A stretch of DNA of 64,000 nt from Microbacterium ginsengiterrae (lineage in GTDB: Bacteria > Actinomycetota > Actinomycetes > Actinomycetales > Microbacteriaceae), in contig NZ_JACHMU010000001.1 in assembly GCF_014205075.1 (NCBI RefSeq), positions 992,001-1,056,000 on the forward strand, in the 5' to 3' direction. Below are positions 43,616-51,707 of the stretch, one piece after another. How positions within the stretch are numbered: position 1 is the first letter of the stretch; each line of letters starts with the position of its first letter. Under the pieces are notes generated by a model. That model was given only the letters and a program-made list of their open reading frames with translations, made no database searches and was not told the origin of the DNA. The position numbers were made by a program, and so were the translations under genes.

Positions 43616-45487
43616 TCAGCTCACACGCTTCCGGCGGAGCAGCAGCGCCAGCGATCCTGCGACGATCAGTGCGAAGCCGATGGCGATCGGGGCGATCAAG
43701 GCCCCGGCGTCACTGCCCGTCGTCGCGAGAGCATCCGCGCCGGAGTCACCACCTACATCGGGCGCCGAATCCGGAGATCCAGGGCCATCGGGGTCGGTCG
43801 GCGAACCTGGATCCGTCGGGTCCGGATCCGCCGGGTCGACGGGCTCGATCGGATCCATCGGGTCGGTCGGCTCCGTGGGATCGGTCGGATCCGTCGTTCC
43901 CGTCGGATCCGATCGGACCAGCGCGAGGTCATCGATCTGGACCCAGCGATCGCCGTTCAGGACAGTTCCCACGAACACCTCTAGACGTGTTGACACCCCC
44001 GAGTTGAATTCGATTTCGAAGCGCTCGTACGGAACGACGGCGGTGAACTCCTTCACGGCCAGCGTCGCCGCACCGGGGCCCACCTCACGCACGCCGAAGA
44101 AACCCTGTGCGTCCACGCCGCCGGTGACGACGAAGCCTGAGAAGACGTAGTCGGTGTTCGGCGACACGTCGACCGGCTGATGCACGTCCAGGGCCCCTGT
44201 CGTCCCGCGCATCCAGGCCTGGCGGCTGCCTGCGTACGACCAGGCGTGGTTGGTGTCGATCCCGCAGTTCCCGTTGCACCCCCACGGAGCCGTCATGGTC
44301 GCATTGCGCTCGAAGCTCGGGTCCCGCAGAAGGTTCGGATTGACGAGGCCGCCCTCTTCGTCGAGCTGAACGCGGATGAGGAAGACGTTGTAGGGGTCCC
44401 ATTGCGAGAGGGCGATGTAGAGGTCCGAACCCGAGGACCACGGGTGGATGTATCCACCGTAAAGGCCCGGGTAGTCGAACGAGTTCGCGATCCCCTCTCC
44501 CTCGGTCCACGGCCCTTCCGGGCTGTCGGCGGTGCGCAACAGCATCGTCCCGTCCGCCTTGCCGTCCAAGGTGACCATGAGCCACTTGCCGGTGTGCTCG
44601 TTGAACTGTACGGACAGCTCCGAGTTCATCGGGGGCACGATGGCTTCAGCGGCTGTGCCGTCGCCTGCACTCCAGTCGGATCCGTCCCAGTAGCGCCATG
44701 CGGACTTGTCGAGCATGGCGCCCTCCTCGACACGCGCCACGTGCACAGCGCCGAGTCGCCCATTGGGCGTTCCGAACATGTAGACGTAGCCGTCGCGCTT
44801 CTCGAAGGCGACCATCTGGAAGGGATGTTGCGGACCGTCCGGATCGTCCCACTGTGACGCCGTCGCCGTGTTCGTCCAGGTGGGTCCGTCCGTGGAGCTC
44901 CACGTCTCGCCGTTGTCGTCCGAATAGGCGATTCGACTGAAATTCGTCCACCACTGCCCTGCCGGCCCCCACTCTTTCACCGACATGAAGGCCATGTACT
45001 GACGATCGCCGACCGCGATGCCCGCCGTCGGGATGGTCGTCATCTCGTCGCCGGAGATCTTCTTCGAGGGGATGAGCTCACCGGCATGGCCCGGGCGATC
45101 CTCCACGGCCGAGTCGAAGGACATCCCGTCGGAGAGGTCGCTGTCCACGGATCGGAGAAGTGCGTTCGAGCGCCAGTCGCCCCCGCCGCCGCCCGGTCCG
45201 CCCCACTCGCCGAACGTATCGCCGAGCGCCGTGAGCACCTCGCCGGAGCCGTTGTCCCACATGACCCCGAGGTCTGTTCCGGTCACCGCCCAGCGATCGG
45301 CGGTGTCGGTGGTCGCACTGGCCCCGGTCATCTGGGCGATCATGACTGCGGGCGATGGCGGCAACGGCTCGGCCGCAGCGGCACCGGCGGCGCTCGCGCC
45401 GGAGGCTGCGAGCAGCAGACTCAGGGCGCCGGCGAGCCTGAAAGGCGCTCGTCTTCGAGCGGATCGAGGAGAGGCGGATGGTGTCAC
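43616..45487 (-). CDS. Secreted, LAXTG-anchored DUF4185 (GH183) protein, candidate endo-D-arabinanase
   Basis: A 623-residue surface protein. Signal peptide about 1-40; DUF4185 propeller about 45-370 (VTALGDTFGEWGG-like TALGDTFGEWGG, IAYSDDNGETWSS, VYMFGTPNGRLGAVHVARV, GYIHPWSSGSDLYIALSQWD); a carbohydrate-binding-like beta-sandwich about 375-520 (NLLRDPSFE opening); a Pro/Asp/Thr linker; then LATTG at 587-591, a hydrophobic segment and RRKR, the sortase-sorting pattern. DUF4185 is now GH183, whose characterised members are endo-D-arabinanases of mycobacterial arabinan. GTG 45487 follows AAAGGA. A locus operator lies at 45601-45614. Confidence 0.9.
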   Translation of the reverse strand: MTPSASPRSARRRAPFRLAGALSLLLAASGASAAGAAAAEPLPPSPAVMIAQMTGASATTDTADRWAVTGTDLGVMWDNGSGEVLTALGDTFGEWGGPGGGGGDWRSNALLRSVDSDLSDGMSFDSAVEDRPGHAGELIPSKKISGDEMTTIPTAGIAVGDRQYMAFMSVKEWGPAGQWWTNFSRIAYSDDNGETWSSTDGPTWTNTATASQWDDPDGPQHPFQMVAFEKRDGYVYMFGTPNGRLGAVHVARVEEGAMLDKSAWRYWDGSDWSAGDGTAAEAIVPPMNSELSVQFNEHTGKWLMVTLDGKADGTMLLRTADSPEGPWTEGEGIANSFDYPGLYGGYIHPWSSGSDLYIALSQWDPYNVFLIRVQLDEEGGLVNPNLLRDPSFERNATMTAPWGCNGNCGIDTNHAWSYAGSRQAWMRGTTGALDVHQPVDVSPNTDYVFSGFVVTGGVDAQGFFGVREVGPGAATLAVKEFTAVVPYERFEIEFNSGVSTRLEVFVGTVLNGDRWVQIDDLALVRSDPTGTTDPTDPTEPTDPMDPIEPVDPADPDPTDPGSPTDPDGPGSPDSAPDVGGDSGADALATTGSDAGALIAPIAIGFALIVAGSLALLLRRKRVS

Positions 45488-45806
45488 GTCGTTCCTTTCG
45501 ACAGGCTGCGCCCACCAGAGGGCCGCGATCGCAGTGCACGGCGTGACGGACGGAGCGAGAGACAGCGGCGCGGGCCGACGGACTGCTTCGTCCGACGAAC
45601 TGAAACCGATTTCAGGTCACCTTAGGCGTGCACGGGCAGTGCGTCAAGGCTTCGTCATCGCGTACCTCGTGCGAACTGGACACCTGCGGTCCGCCGACGC
45701 CTCGCCCCGCCGCCGCGCCACGACTCCAGTGCTCGGGGGATGGCGAAACCGATTTCAATCCGTTACCGTGTCCGTCATACCCCACCGCCGCGTCGAAAGG
45801 TCCTCC
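45488..45806. promoter_or_regulatory. Divergent control region with two LacI operators
   Basis: This 319-base interval holds no gene. It contains two copies of the locus operator: TGAAACCGATTTCA at 45601-45614, about 115 bases before the GH183 start on the minus strand, and GAAACCGATTTC at 45745-45756, before the plus-strand gene at 45807. A possible plus-strand -10 TACCGT (45764-45769) follows the second. GAAAGG at 45795-45800 is the ribosome-binding site of that gene. The C in the centre (AACCG) marks both as a sub-type of the AATCG sites elsewhere in the locus. Confidence 0.8.
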
Positions 45807-46775
45807 GTGCGCACCGATCGAGCTCCGACACCGGAAGCCACCCCCGCAATCGTGGAAGGCCGCTGGGTGCGCCCGCCCGACGCCGCACCGGCCGAGCCAC
45901 GTTGGGGCCACGCCGACGGTCTCCAGATCGGGATCCATCCTCTCCCGGGTCCCCGTGGCCTCTTGAGAGTGTTCACCCCCTATCTCGACCACCCTCGTGA
46001 CCGCCTGGTCAACTTCATCGCAATCGAGCCGATGACCGCCGACAGCCCACGCCGGGGCTACTCCGAGCTCGAACCGAGCGCTCTCGACGAAGGCGCGAAC
46101 GGAAAACGGTTCTGGTCGGTGGACGCCCCGCATGACTCCTCACCTCGCGATCCACTCGTTCCGGCTCGCGGAGTCGTCGAGCACGTCGACGGCGTCGAAT
46201 GCCTGACGGTCTGGATCGGCGTGGAGCGCTTCGAGAACGGCGCGAATGTCCGCGTTCGACTCCGCTTCCGCGCCGACCGCAGCCACGAGGTCGAACTCTC
46301 CGGATTCACCGCAGGAGGATCCGCGCCGCTACGGAGCCTCATCCTCACGGCCACGATGGGCAACTGGGCACGGCTGAGACGGCTGCACCTCGCCGACCGG
46401 GTCGTGACGACCTCTCAGCTGTGGCCCGATCACTCCGGCACGGGGTTCACGCAGCACGGCCGATTTCCGCTCGCCGAACTCGAACGTGACGGGCACGCGG
46501 CGATCGTCCGCGCCACGGGGGACGAGACCGACCCGACGTCGGTGGAGTACGCCGAGGACACTGCGGCCCATTGGCGCTTCCTCGGCCGCCGGGCCGAGCA
46601 GGCCTGGCGAGTCGACGACCCGCATCCTGACCTCGAAGCGCTCGTCAACGCCCGCTGGTCCTACTGGGCCAGCGCCTCACCGATCCCGGGCGGTCCGGCA
46701 TTCGAGAACTTCGAGATCGTCGAGCCGTTCCGCCAGGGGGCGTCGTACCGCTTCACCGTCGAGCCCATCGACTGA
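45807..46775 (+). CDS. Protein of unknown function in the LacI regulon of the D-arabinan locus
   Basis: A 322-residue soluble protein with no signal peptide. I do not recognise an established family; the pattern GLQIGIHPLPGPRGLLRVFT, PYLDHPRDRLVNFIAIEPM and GYSELE recalls conserved hypothetical proteins seen in carbohydrate loci of other phyla. Its composition (alternating strands, many Arg/Trp/Glu) suggests a beta-sandwich fold, and FRADRSHEVELSGFT reads like a sugar-acting scaffold. GTG 45807 follows GAAAGG by six bases. It has its own copy of the locus operator. A hydrolase, mutarotase or binding role in arabinan breakdown is possible; none is shown. Confidence 0.75.
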   Translation: MRTDRAPTPEATPAIVEGRWVRPPDAAPAEPRWGHADGLQIGIHPLPGPRGLLRVFTPYLDHPRDRLVNFIAIEPMTADSPRRGYSELEPSALDEGANGKRFWSVDAPHDSSPRDPLVPARGVVEHVDGVECLTVWIGVERFENGANVRVRLRFRADRSHEVELSGFTAGGSAPLRSLILTATMGNWARLRRLHLADRVVTTSQLWPDHSGTGFTQHGRFPLAELERDGHAAIVRATGDETDPTSVEYAEDTAAHWRFLGRRAEQAWRVDDPHPDLEALVNARWSYWASASPIPGGPAFENFEIVEPFRQGASYRFTVEPID

Positions 46776-46787
46776 GCCCGGTCCGAC

Positions 46788-47657
46788 TCAGCGGTGCTTC
46801 TCGACCACCCGGCGCACATCGGCGCGCTGGGCATCGGTCGGCTCGGCGATCGCCATGCGGCAGTGCGTGTCGGTGACTCCCAGGACGCGATACCCCTCCT
46901 TCATCCGCGCCATGTCGCCTCCGATCAGTGAGACGACCTCGTCGACGTCGGCCTGCGCGGCGGCGATCGCAGCGGCATCGCCGGAACGTCCGGCATACGC
47001 CAGCGCACGGAAGGGCTTGGGCGTGACTGACGAGACGCCGGAGACCACTCCCTGCGCGCCGGCGTCGACGGCGGCGATGAGGTCACGGTCGGCACCGGTG
47101 TACAGGTCGAAGTCATCCGGGACGACTGCACGGTAGGCCGCGATGTCCTCGAGCGACAGCTCGCTGATCTTCGCGCCGACGATGTTGGGCAGCTGAGCGA
47201 GCCGCACGAGGAGTTCGGGCGTGACGGGGTTACCACTGCGCGCGGGGTAGATGTAGACGTACAGACGCCCGTCGCCGACGGCATCCGACACCGCCTGGAA
47301 GTAGTCGAAGATCGCGTCATCGCTGGACCGGAGGTAGTACGGAGTGAGCGCCGCGAACTCTGTCACCCCGAGGTCCCGCGCGATGTGGGTGAGCCGGACG
47401 GCCTCGAACGCGCTGGGGCGACCGACGTGCACGATCACGCGCATCCGATCGGCGAGCTCCTCCACCGCCGCCTCGACGAGTGAGGAGAACTCCGCCGCGT
47501 CGACCGCCGGGAACTCGCCGGTCGTCCCGAGCACGAAGGCTCCTTCGTTGCCGGACTGCCCCACGAAGCGGAAGATCGCGCGCGATCCGTCGACGTCGAG
47601 GCTCCCGTCGGAATGGAATGCGGTGGGGATCGCGGTGAGGATGTCGTACCGGGTCAC
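46788..47657 (-). CDS. DapA-family (class I) aldolase/lyase, sugar-acid type
   Basis: A 289-residue member of the dihydrodipicolinate synthase / N-acetylneuraminate lyase superfamily. The (beta/alpha)8 barrel shows FVLGTTGEFPAV, the catalytic Tyr in LYVYIYPARSGNP and the Schiff-base Lys in IVGAKISELSLED. Its placement after tctA, in an operon with an HpaI-type aldolase, argues for a 2-keto-3-deoxy sugar acid or related acid rather than lysine synthesis. GTG 47657 overlaps the tctA stop (GTGA). Last gene of the GntR operon; it converges with the unknown gene at 45807. Confidence 0.88.
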   Translation of the reverse strand: MTRYDILTAIPTAFHSDGSLDVDGSRAIFRFVGQSGNEGAFVLGTTGEFPAVDAAEFSSLVEAAVEELADRMRVIVHVGRPSAFEAVRLTHIARDLGVTEFAALTPYYLRSSDDAIFDYFQAVSDAVGDGRLYVYIYPARSGNPVTPELLVRLAQLPNIVGAKISELSLEDIAAYRAVVPDDFDLYTGADRDLIAAVDAGAQGVVSGVSSVTPKPFRALAYAGRSGDAAAIAAAQADVDEVVSLIGGDMARMKEGYRVLGVTDTHCRMAIAEPTDAQRADVRRVVEKHR

Positions 47658-49282
47658 TTCTTCTTCTCCTTGGACTTCTTCTTGTCGATGCTGCGCACGG
47701 TCGAGGTGAGCAGGTCGGGGTTCGCCGCGAGCTCCTCGTGCGCCTTCGAGATCTGGGTGAGGCTTTCGGTGTCGAGCACGGAATCCGCGAACGACGCCCG
47801 TTCGGCCCGCGGCTTGCGGGCGGCGCGGATCGCCGGCATCACGATGGACAGTACGGCGAGCGCGAGCAGCACGATCGCGATGGGGCTGACGACCTCGAAG
47901 AACGGACGGGTCGGCAGGATCGCGAGTGTGCGGGCGAGGTTCTCCTCGGCGAGCGGACCGAGCAGCAGGCCGAGCACGACCGGGCCCGCCGGCACCTGCA
48001 TGCGCTTGAGCAGCACACCGATGACGCCGAACACGAGCATGGTCACGACGGTCGACAGGCTGTTCGAGGTCGCGTAGGTGCCGATGACGCAGAAGATGAG
48101 GATGCCGCTCCACAGATACGGCTGCGGAACGTCGAGGAGCTTGACCATCCCCTTCATGCGCACGAGGCTGAGCCCGAGCGAGAGCAGGGTGGCCACGAGC
48201 ATGATCCCGACGATGGACACGACGAGGTCGGGGCGGTCCGTGAACAGCGTCGGCCCCGGCGTGATGCCCCAGATGATCATCGACCCGATCATCACGGCCA
48301 TCACGGAGTCGCCAGGAATGCCGAGGGCCATGGTCGTCGTCAGCGATCCGCCGAGCGTCGCGCTGGAGGCGGTGTCGGATGCCGCGACACCCTCGATCGA
48401 CCCCTTGCCGAACTCCTCGGGCTGCTTGGACGCCTTGCGTGCCCGCTCCCACCCGATGAGGCCGGCGATGTCACCACCCGCGGCGGGGATGAGCCCGACG
48501 CCGAGGCCGACGGCGCCACCGACGGCGGTCGCCCGACCGCTCTGCTTGAGCTCCGCGCGGCTGGGCCACCAGCGACCGAGGCTCGAGATGGGGCGCACCT
48601 TCGATGCGCGGTGCGTGAGCAACTGGTCGAACAGTTCGGCGATGCCGAACAGCCCGATGATGACGGCGATGAAGTTCACGCCCTCGACGAGCTCGAGTAC
48701 CCCGAAAGTGAAGCGCTTGTCAGCGGTGGCGGCATACGTGCCCACCGTGCCGAGCATGAGGCCGAACACTCCGGCGATGATGCCCTTGAGCATCGACTTC
48801 GACGAGATGCCGATCATGATGGCGATGCCGAAGATGACGAGGGCGAACAGCTCGGGAGACTTGAAGTAGTCCCTCGCGAAGCTCGCGATCGGCACGGCGG
48901 CGACCGCGAAGAGCACGAGAGAGGCGAGGATGCCGACGGCCGACACGATCGCGGACATCGTCAGGGCGAGCCCTGCCCTGCCCTGCTTCGCCATCGGATA
49001 CCCGTCGAGAGTGGTGGCGATGGATGCCGGTGTTCCTGGCGTGTTGATGAGGATCGACGGCACGCGGTCGCCGAAGTTCGCCGCGACGTAGATCGTGAGC
49101 AGGACGGCGAGGCCCTGCACGGGCTCCAGGGTCATCGTGAAGCCCGCGGCGAGGGCGACGGCCATGGTCGCGGTGATCCCGGGGAACGCCCCGACCATGA
49201 AGCCGAGCACGAGACCCACACCCATGTAGAGCAGGATCGAGACGTCGAGGAGCGAGTTGAGCCCCTCCATCAGCGGGGTCAT
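47654..49282 (-). CDS. tctA: Tripartite tricarboxylate transporter, large permease TctA
   Basis: A 542-residue membrane protein with about twelve membrane segments. The family repeats are clear: GFMVGAFPGITATMAVAL with the conserved Pro-Gly, LINTPGTPASIATTLDGYP, GLGVGLIPAAGGDIAGLIGW and TMALGIPGDSVMAVMIG. It translocates a carboxylate delivered by TctC using an ion gradient. The C-terminal tail is very basic (DKKKSKEKKK). It overlaps tctB by ATGA and the lyase gene by GTGA. Confidence 0.95.
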   Translation of the reverse strand: MTPLMEGLNSLLDVSILLYMGVGLVLGFMVGAFPGITATMAVALAAGFTMTLEPVQGLAVLLTIYVAANFGDRVPSILINTPGTPASIATTLDGYPMAKQGRAGLALTMSAIVSAVGILASLVLFAVAAVPIASFARDYFKSPELFALVIFGIAIMIGISSKSMLKGIIAGVFGLMLGTVGTYAATADKRFTFGVLELVEGVNFIAVIIGLFGIAELFDQLLTHRASKVRPISSLGRWWPSRAELKQSGRATAVGGAVGLGVGLIPAAGGDIAGLIGWERARKASKQPEEFGKGSIEGVAASDTASSATLGGSLTTTMALGIPGDSVMAVMIGSMIIWGITPGPTLFTDRPDLVVSIVGIMLVATLLSLGLSLVRMKGMVKLLDVPQPYLWSGILIFCVIGTYATSNSLSTVVTMLVFGVIGVLLKRMQVPAGPVVLGLLLGPLAEENLARTLAILPTRPFFEVVSPIAIVLLALAVLSIVMPAIRAARKPRAERASFADSVLDTESLTQISKAHEELAANPDLLTSTVRSIDKKKSKEKKK

Positions 49283-49806
49283 AGCGGAATCCTCAGAAGC
49301 ATGCCGAACACGACGTAGATGAACGCCGTCACGGCGACGGTGTAGATGACCAGGCTCAGCCAACGACGGTGCCCATAGACGAGCATGAGAGCGGCCATGA
49401 GCAGAGCGGCCGCGATCGGGAACACCTCGATGCGGTAGCCGAAGACGATGACCGACCCGAGCGACCAGACGGCGATGAAGACCCCGGCGATCGCGATCGT
49501 GGCGATCACGCGCACGACACCGCCGGGCTGTATCCGCTCGAGGTCGTCGCGCCCCGGGGCAGGACGAGTGATGGCGATCGCGAGGATGGCGATCGCGACG
49601 ACGACTCCCGTGACGCCGAGGACCAACGGCCAGAAGCGTGCATCGATCTGACCGGGAGCGGCCTCTCGCCGAAGGTCGATCTGGGTGGACAGTGCCAGGT
49701 AACCGGCGGTGATGGCCAGAGCCACGGCGCCGAAGGCGATCTCGAGCGGGCGGGAAGAGGTCGCGCCCTGATACTCGTCGCCTTGTACGACTTCGGGAGA
49801 GGACAT
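49279..49806 (-). CDS. tctB: Tripartite tricarboxylate transporter, small permease TctB
   Basis: A 175-residue membrane protein with four predicted membrane segments (about 25-43, 60-80, 100-150 as two, and 152-170), as in TctB. The motif IDARFWPLVLGVTGV after the first helix fits the family. It follows tctC by 57 bases containing a stem-loop, and overlaps tctA (ATGA). Confidence 0.9.
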   Translation of the reverse strand: MSSPEVVQGDEYQGATSSRPLEIAFGAVALAITAGYLALSTQIDLRREAAPGQIDARFWPLVLGVTGVVVAIAILAIAITRPAPGRDDLERIQPGGVVRVIATIAIAGVFIAVWSLGSVIVFGYRIEVFPIAAALLMAALMLVYGHRRWLSLVIYTVAVTAFIYVVFGMLLRIPL

Positions 49807-49829
49807 GTGATTCCTTCGGAGACGAGGAT

Positions 49830-49857
49830 GCGCGGGCCGGGTCTCCCCGGCCCGCGC
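49830..49857. terminator. Stem-loop between tctC and tctB
   Basis: A perfect 12-bp GC-rich stem (49830-49841 with 49846-49857) with the loop TCTC, six bases after the tctC stop. No T-tract. Like the hairpin at 42027-42060 it probably keeps binding-protein mRNA more abundant than the downstream permease message. Confidence 0.8.
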
Positions 49858-49863
49858 GAGGGA

Positions 49864-50832
49864 TCAGCCGAGCAGATCCTGGAACAGTGCGAACTGATCC
49901 TCGACGAACTTCGTGAACTCCTTCGAGTCGCGGTACACGACGAGGTTCCCGGCATCCGCCTGGAACTGCTGGTAGCTGTCGGACTCGACCGCTTCCTTGA
50001 TCGCCGATTCGAGCGTGTCGCGCACGTCGTCCGGCAGGCCGGCGGGAGCGTAGATGCCGCCCCATCCGCCGAAGATCAGCTCGGTTCCGATGGCCTCTTC
50101 TGCAGTCGGGACATCCGGTGCGTCCGGGTGGCGCTCGTCGTTCATCACGGCGAGGATACGGACCGCGCTGCCCTGCGACAACGCCTCGCCGAGGCCGGAC
50201 ACGGCGGCGACGGTCTCACCGGATGCAGCAGCGGCGACCGCAGGGGCTCCACCGTCGTACGGAACGGGCGTGACCTCTCCGCCGGTCTCGGCGCCGAAGG
50301 CGACGCTGGCCGCCTCCCAGATGGATCCGGCGCCGGAGTTGGCGATCGTGATGGGCGCGCTCTTCGACTGCGCGACGAGGTCGTCGAGCGTCTCGATGTC
50401 GCTCGACGCGGAGACGGTGATGACGCCGGGGGCGAGCATGATCTGACCGAGGAGGTCGTAGTTCTCCGGGAGAACGTCGGCGTCCTGGGTGGTGTTGAGC
50501 ATCGCGATCTCGACGGGACCGAAGCCGATGACGTAGCCGTCGGGCTCCTGCTCGGCGACGTACTCCATCGCCAGCGCCCCGGCTGCACCGGGCATGTTCT
50601 CGGGGATCACGCTGACGTCGAGGATTCCCTCGAGTTCGGTCGCGAGCGCGCGCGATGACAGGTCGGAACCGCCACCAGGGTTCGCCTGGATGATCAGGCG
50701 GATGTCCTTCTCGGGGAAGGACGACTCGGCGTCACCGCCCTCATCGACCTTCGTGCATCCGGACATGACCAGCGCGGCGGCCGTGAACACGGCGGCGGCT
50801 GCCAGGGCGCGATTCGTGCGCTTGATGGACAT
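49864..50832 (-). CDS. tctC: Tripartite tricarboxylate transporter, substrate-binding lipoprotein TctC
   Basis: A 322-residue Bug/TctC-family binding protein. ATG 50832 follows AGGAG; the signal RTNRALAAAAVFTAAALVMS ends in the lipobox VMSGC. The mature N-terminus KDIRLIIQANPGGGSDLSSR is the family's carboxylate-binding loop. Its ligand is a carboxylate that the sequence does not specify. The promoter upstream is embedded in a 33-base perfect palindrome. Confidence 0.92.
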   Translation of the reverse strand: MSIKRTNRALAAAAVFTAAALVMSGCTKVDEGGDAESSFPEKDIRLIIQANPGGGSDLSSRALATELEGILDVSVIPENMPGAAGALAMEYVAEQEPDGYVIGFGPVEIAMLNTTQDADVLPENYDLLGQIMLAPGVITVSASSDIETLDDLVAQSKSAPITIANSGAGSIWEAASVAFGAETGGEVTPVPYDGGAPAVAAAASGETVAAVSGLGEALSQGSAVRILAVMNDERHPDAPDVPTAEEAIGTELIFGGWGGIYAPAGLPDDVRDTLESAIKEAVESDSYQQFQADAGNLVVYRDSKEFTKFVEDQFALFQDLLG

Positions 50833-50876
50833 CTTTGCTCCTCTTTGAGTGCAGGGGGTACCTAACCGACGGGGCG

Positions 50877-50917
50877 AGCGTAGCATCGTTCACTGTTGAC
50901 AGTCAACAGTGAACGAT
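50877..50917 (-). promoter_or_regulatory. tctC promoter inside a 33-base perfect palindrome (GntR operator)
   Basis: Two 16-base arms, ATCGTTCACTGTTGAC and its exact complement, flank one central base (50885-50917). On the minus strand the centre provides the -35 TTGACT (50901-50906); after 18 bases comes the -10 TACGCT (50877-50882). The core CTGTTGACAGTCAACAG recurs with three changes before the gntR-type gene (52418-52434), so it is the likely GntR site. Confidence 0.85.
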
Positions 50918-50951
50918 GGGCGCACGAATCGAAGCGCCAGGGGTCGGTGGA

Positions 50952-51707
50952 TCAGCGGGTCCGGAGGTCGCGTGCCGCCGCGCCCGCGGCGGCACCGAGG
51001 AGAGCGACGTCATTGGCGGCGATGACGAAGTCGACGCCCCGGTCGAACCAGTAGCGCGCTGCGTCGCCACCGGCACAGTCCAGCCCGACAGCCGTTCCTG
51101 CCGCGTGACTGCGCTCGACGACATGCTCGATCATGGTGTGCACCTCCGTCGACTCGGCGAACGTGTGACGCCCGAGCCCTGCGCTGAGCGAGAGGTCGTT
51201 CTGCCCGATGTAGACCGCGTCCACATCCGGCACGGCGGCGATCGCATCGATGTCGCGGTACGCCTCCGCCGTCTCGATCATCACGATGCACGCCGCAGCG
51301 CTGTCCCCATGCTCGTGGTCGGGAACGTCGTCGCGAAGCCCCTGCCAGAGCGGCCCCCAACTCCTGATGCCGCCGGGGGCGTAGTGACAGGCACTCGCCG
51401 CCGCCGCGGCCTCAGCGGCGTCGTTGACCATCGGAACGATCACGGCCTCAGCACCGAGATCGAGGGACCGCATGATGAGATCCGGCGTGTTCCACGGCAC
51501 GCGCACGACAGGCGACGCACCCTGGTGCCGGACCGCATCGACGAGCGGTGCGGCCGACGCCATCGTGGAATAGCTGTGCTGGAGGTCGATGGTGATGAAG
51601 TCGAAGCCCGCCCTCGCCATCACCTGCGTCGTGATCGGATCATCCAGGAACACCCACGCGCCGCTCATCCGATCCCTGCGCTGGAGGGACTGCCGGAACC
51701 CGCCCAT
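50952..51707 (-). CDS. HpaI/HpcH-family class II aldolase
   Basis: A 251-residue metal-dependent pyruvate aldolase. Landmarks are FITIDLQHSYST (catalytic His), SPVVRVPWN (substrate Arg), IVMIETAEA (metal Glu) and VYIGQNDLSLSAGL (metal Asp). Relatives cleave 2-keto-3-deoxy sugar acids (GarL, RhmA) or 4-hydroxy-2-oxo acids (HpaI). The ATG 51707 overlaps the GntR stop (ATGA), so regulator and aldolase are coupled. With TctABC and a DapA-type lyase it forms an uptake-and-cleavage operon. Confidence 0.9.
   Translation of the reverse strand: MGGFRQSLQRRDRMSGAWVFLDDPITTQVMARAGFDFITIDLQHSYSTMASAAPLVDAVRHQGASPVVRVPWNTPDLIMRSLDLGAEAVIVPMVNDAAEAAAAASACHYAPGGIRSWGPLWQGLRDDVPDHEHGDSAAACIVMIETAEAYRDIDAIAAVPDVDAVYIGQNDLSLSAGLGRHTFAESTEVHTMIEHVVERSHAAGTAVGLDCAGGDAARYWFDRGVDFVIAANDVALLGAAAGAAARDLRTR

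Noticed and set aside
43800..43915. Possible short tandem DNA repeat
   Set aside because: It encodes the Pro/Asp/Thr linker of the GH183 protein; the repeats are imperfect and follow from the amino-acid composition.
47738..49318. 526-codon open frame opposite tctA
   Set aside because: Asp/Gly/His/Arg-rich shadow of a membrane protein gene with strong family motifs.
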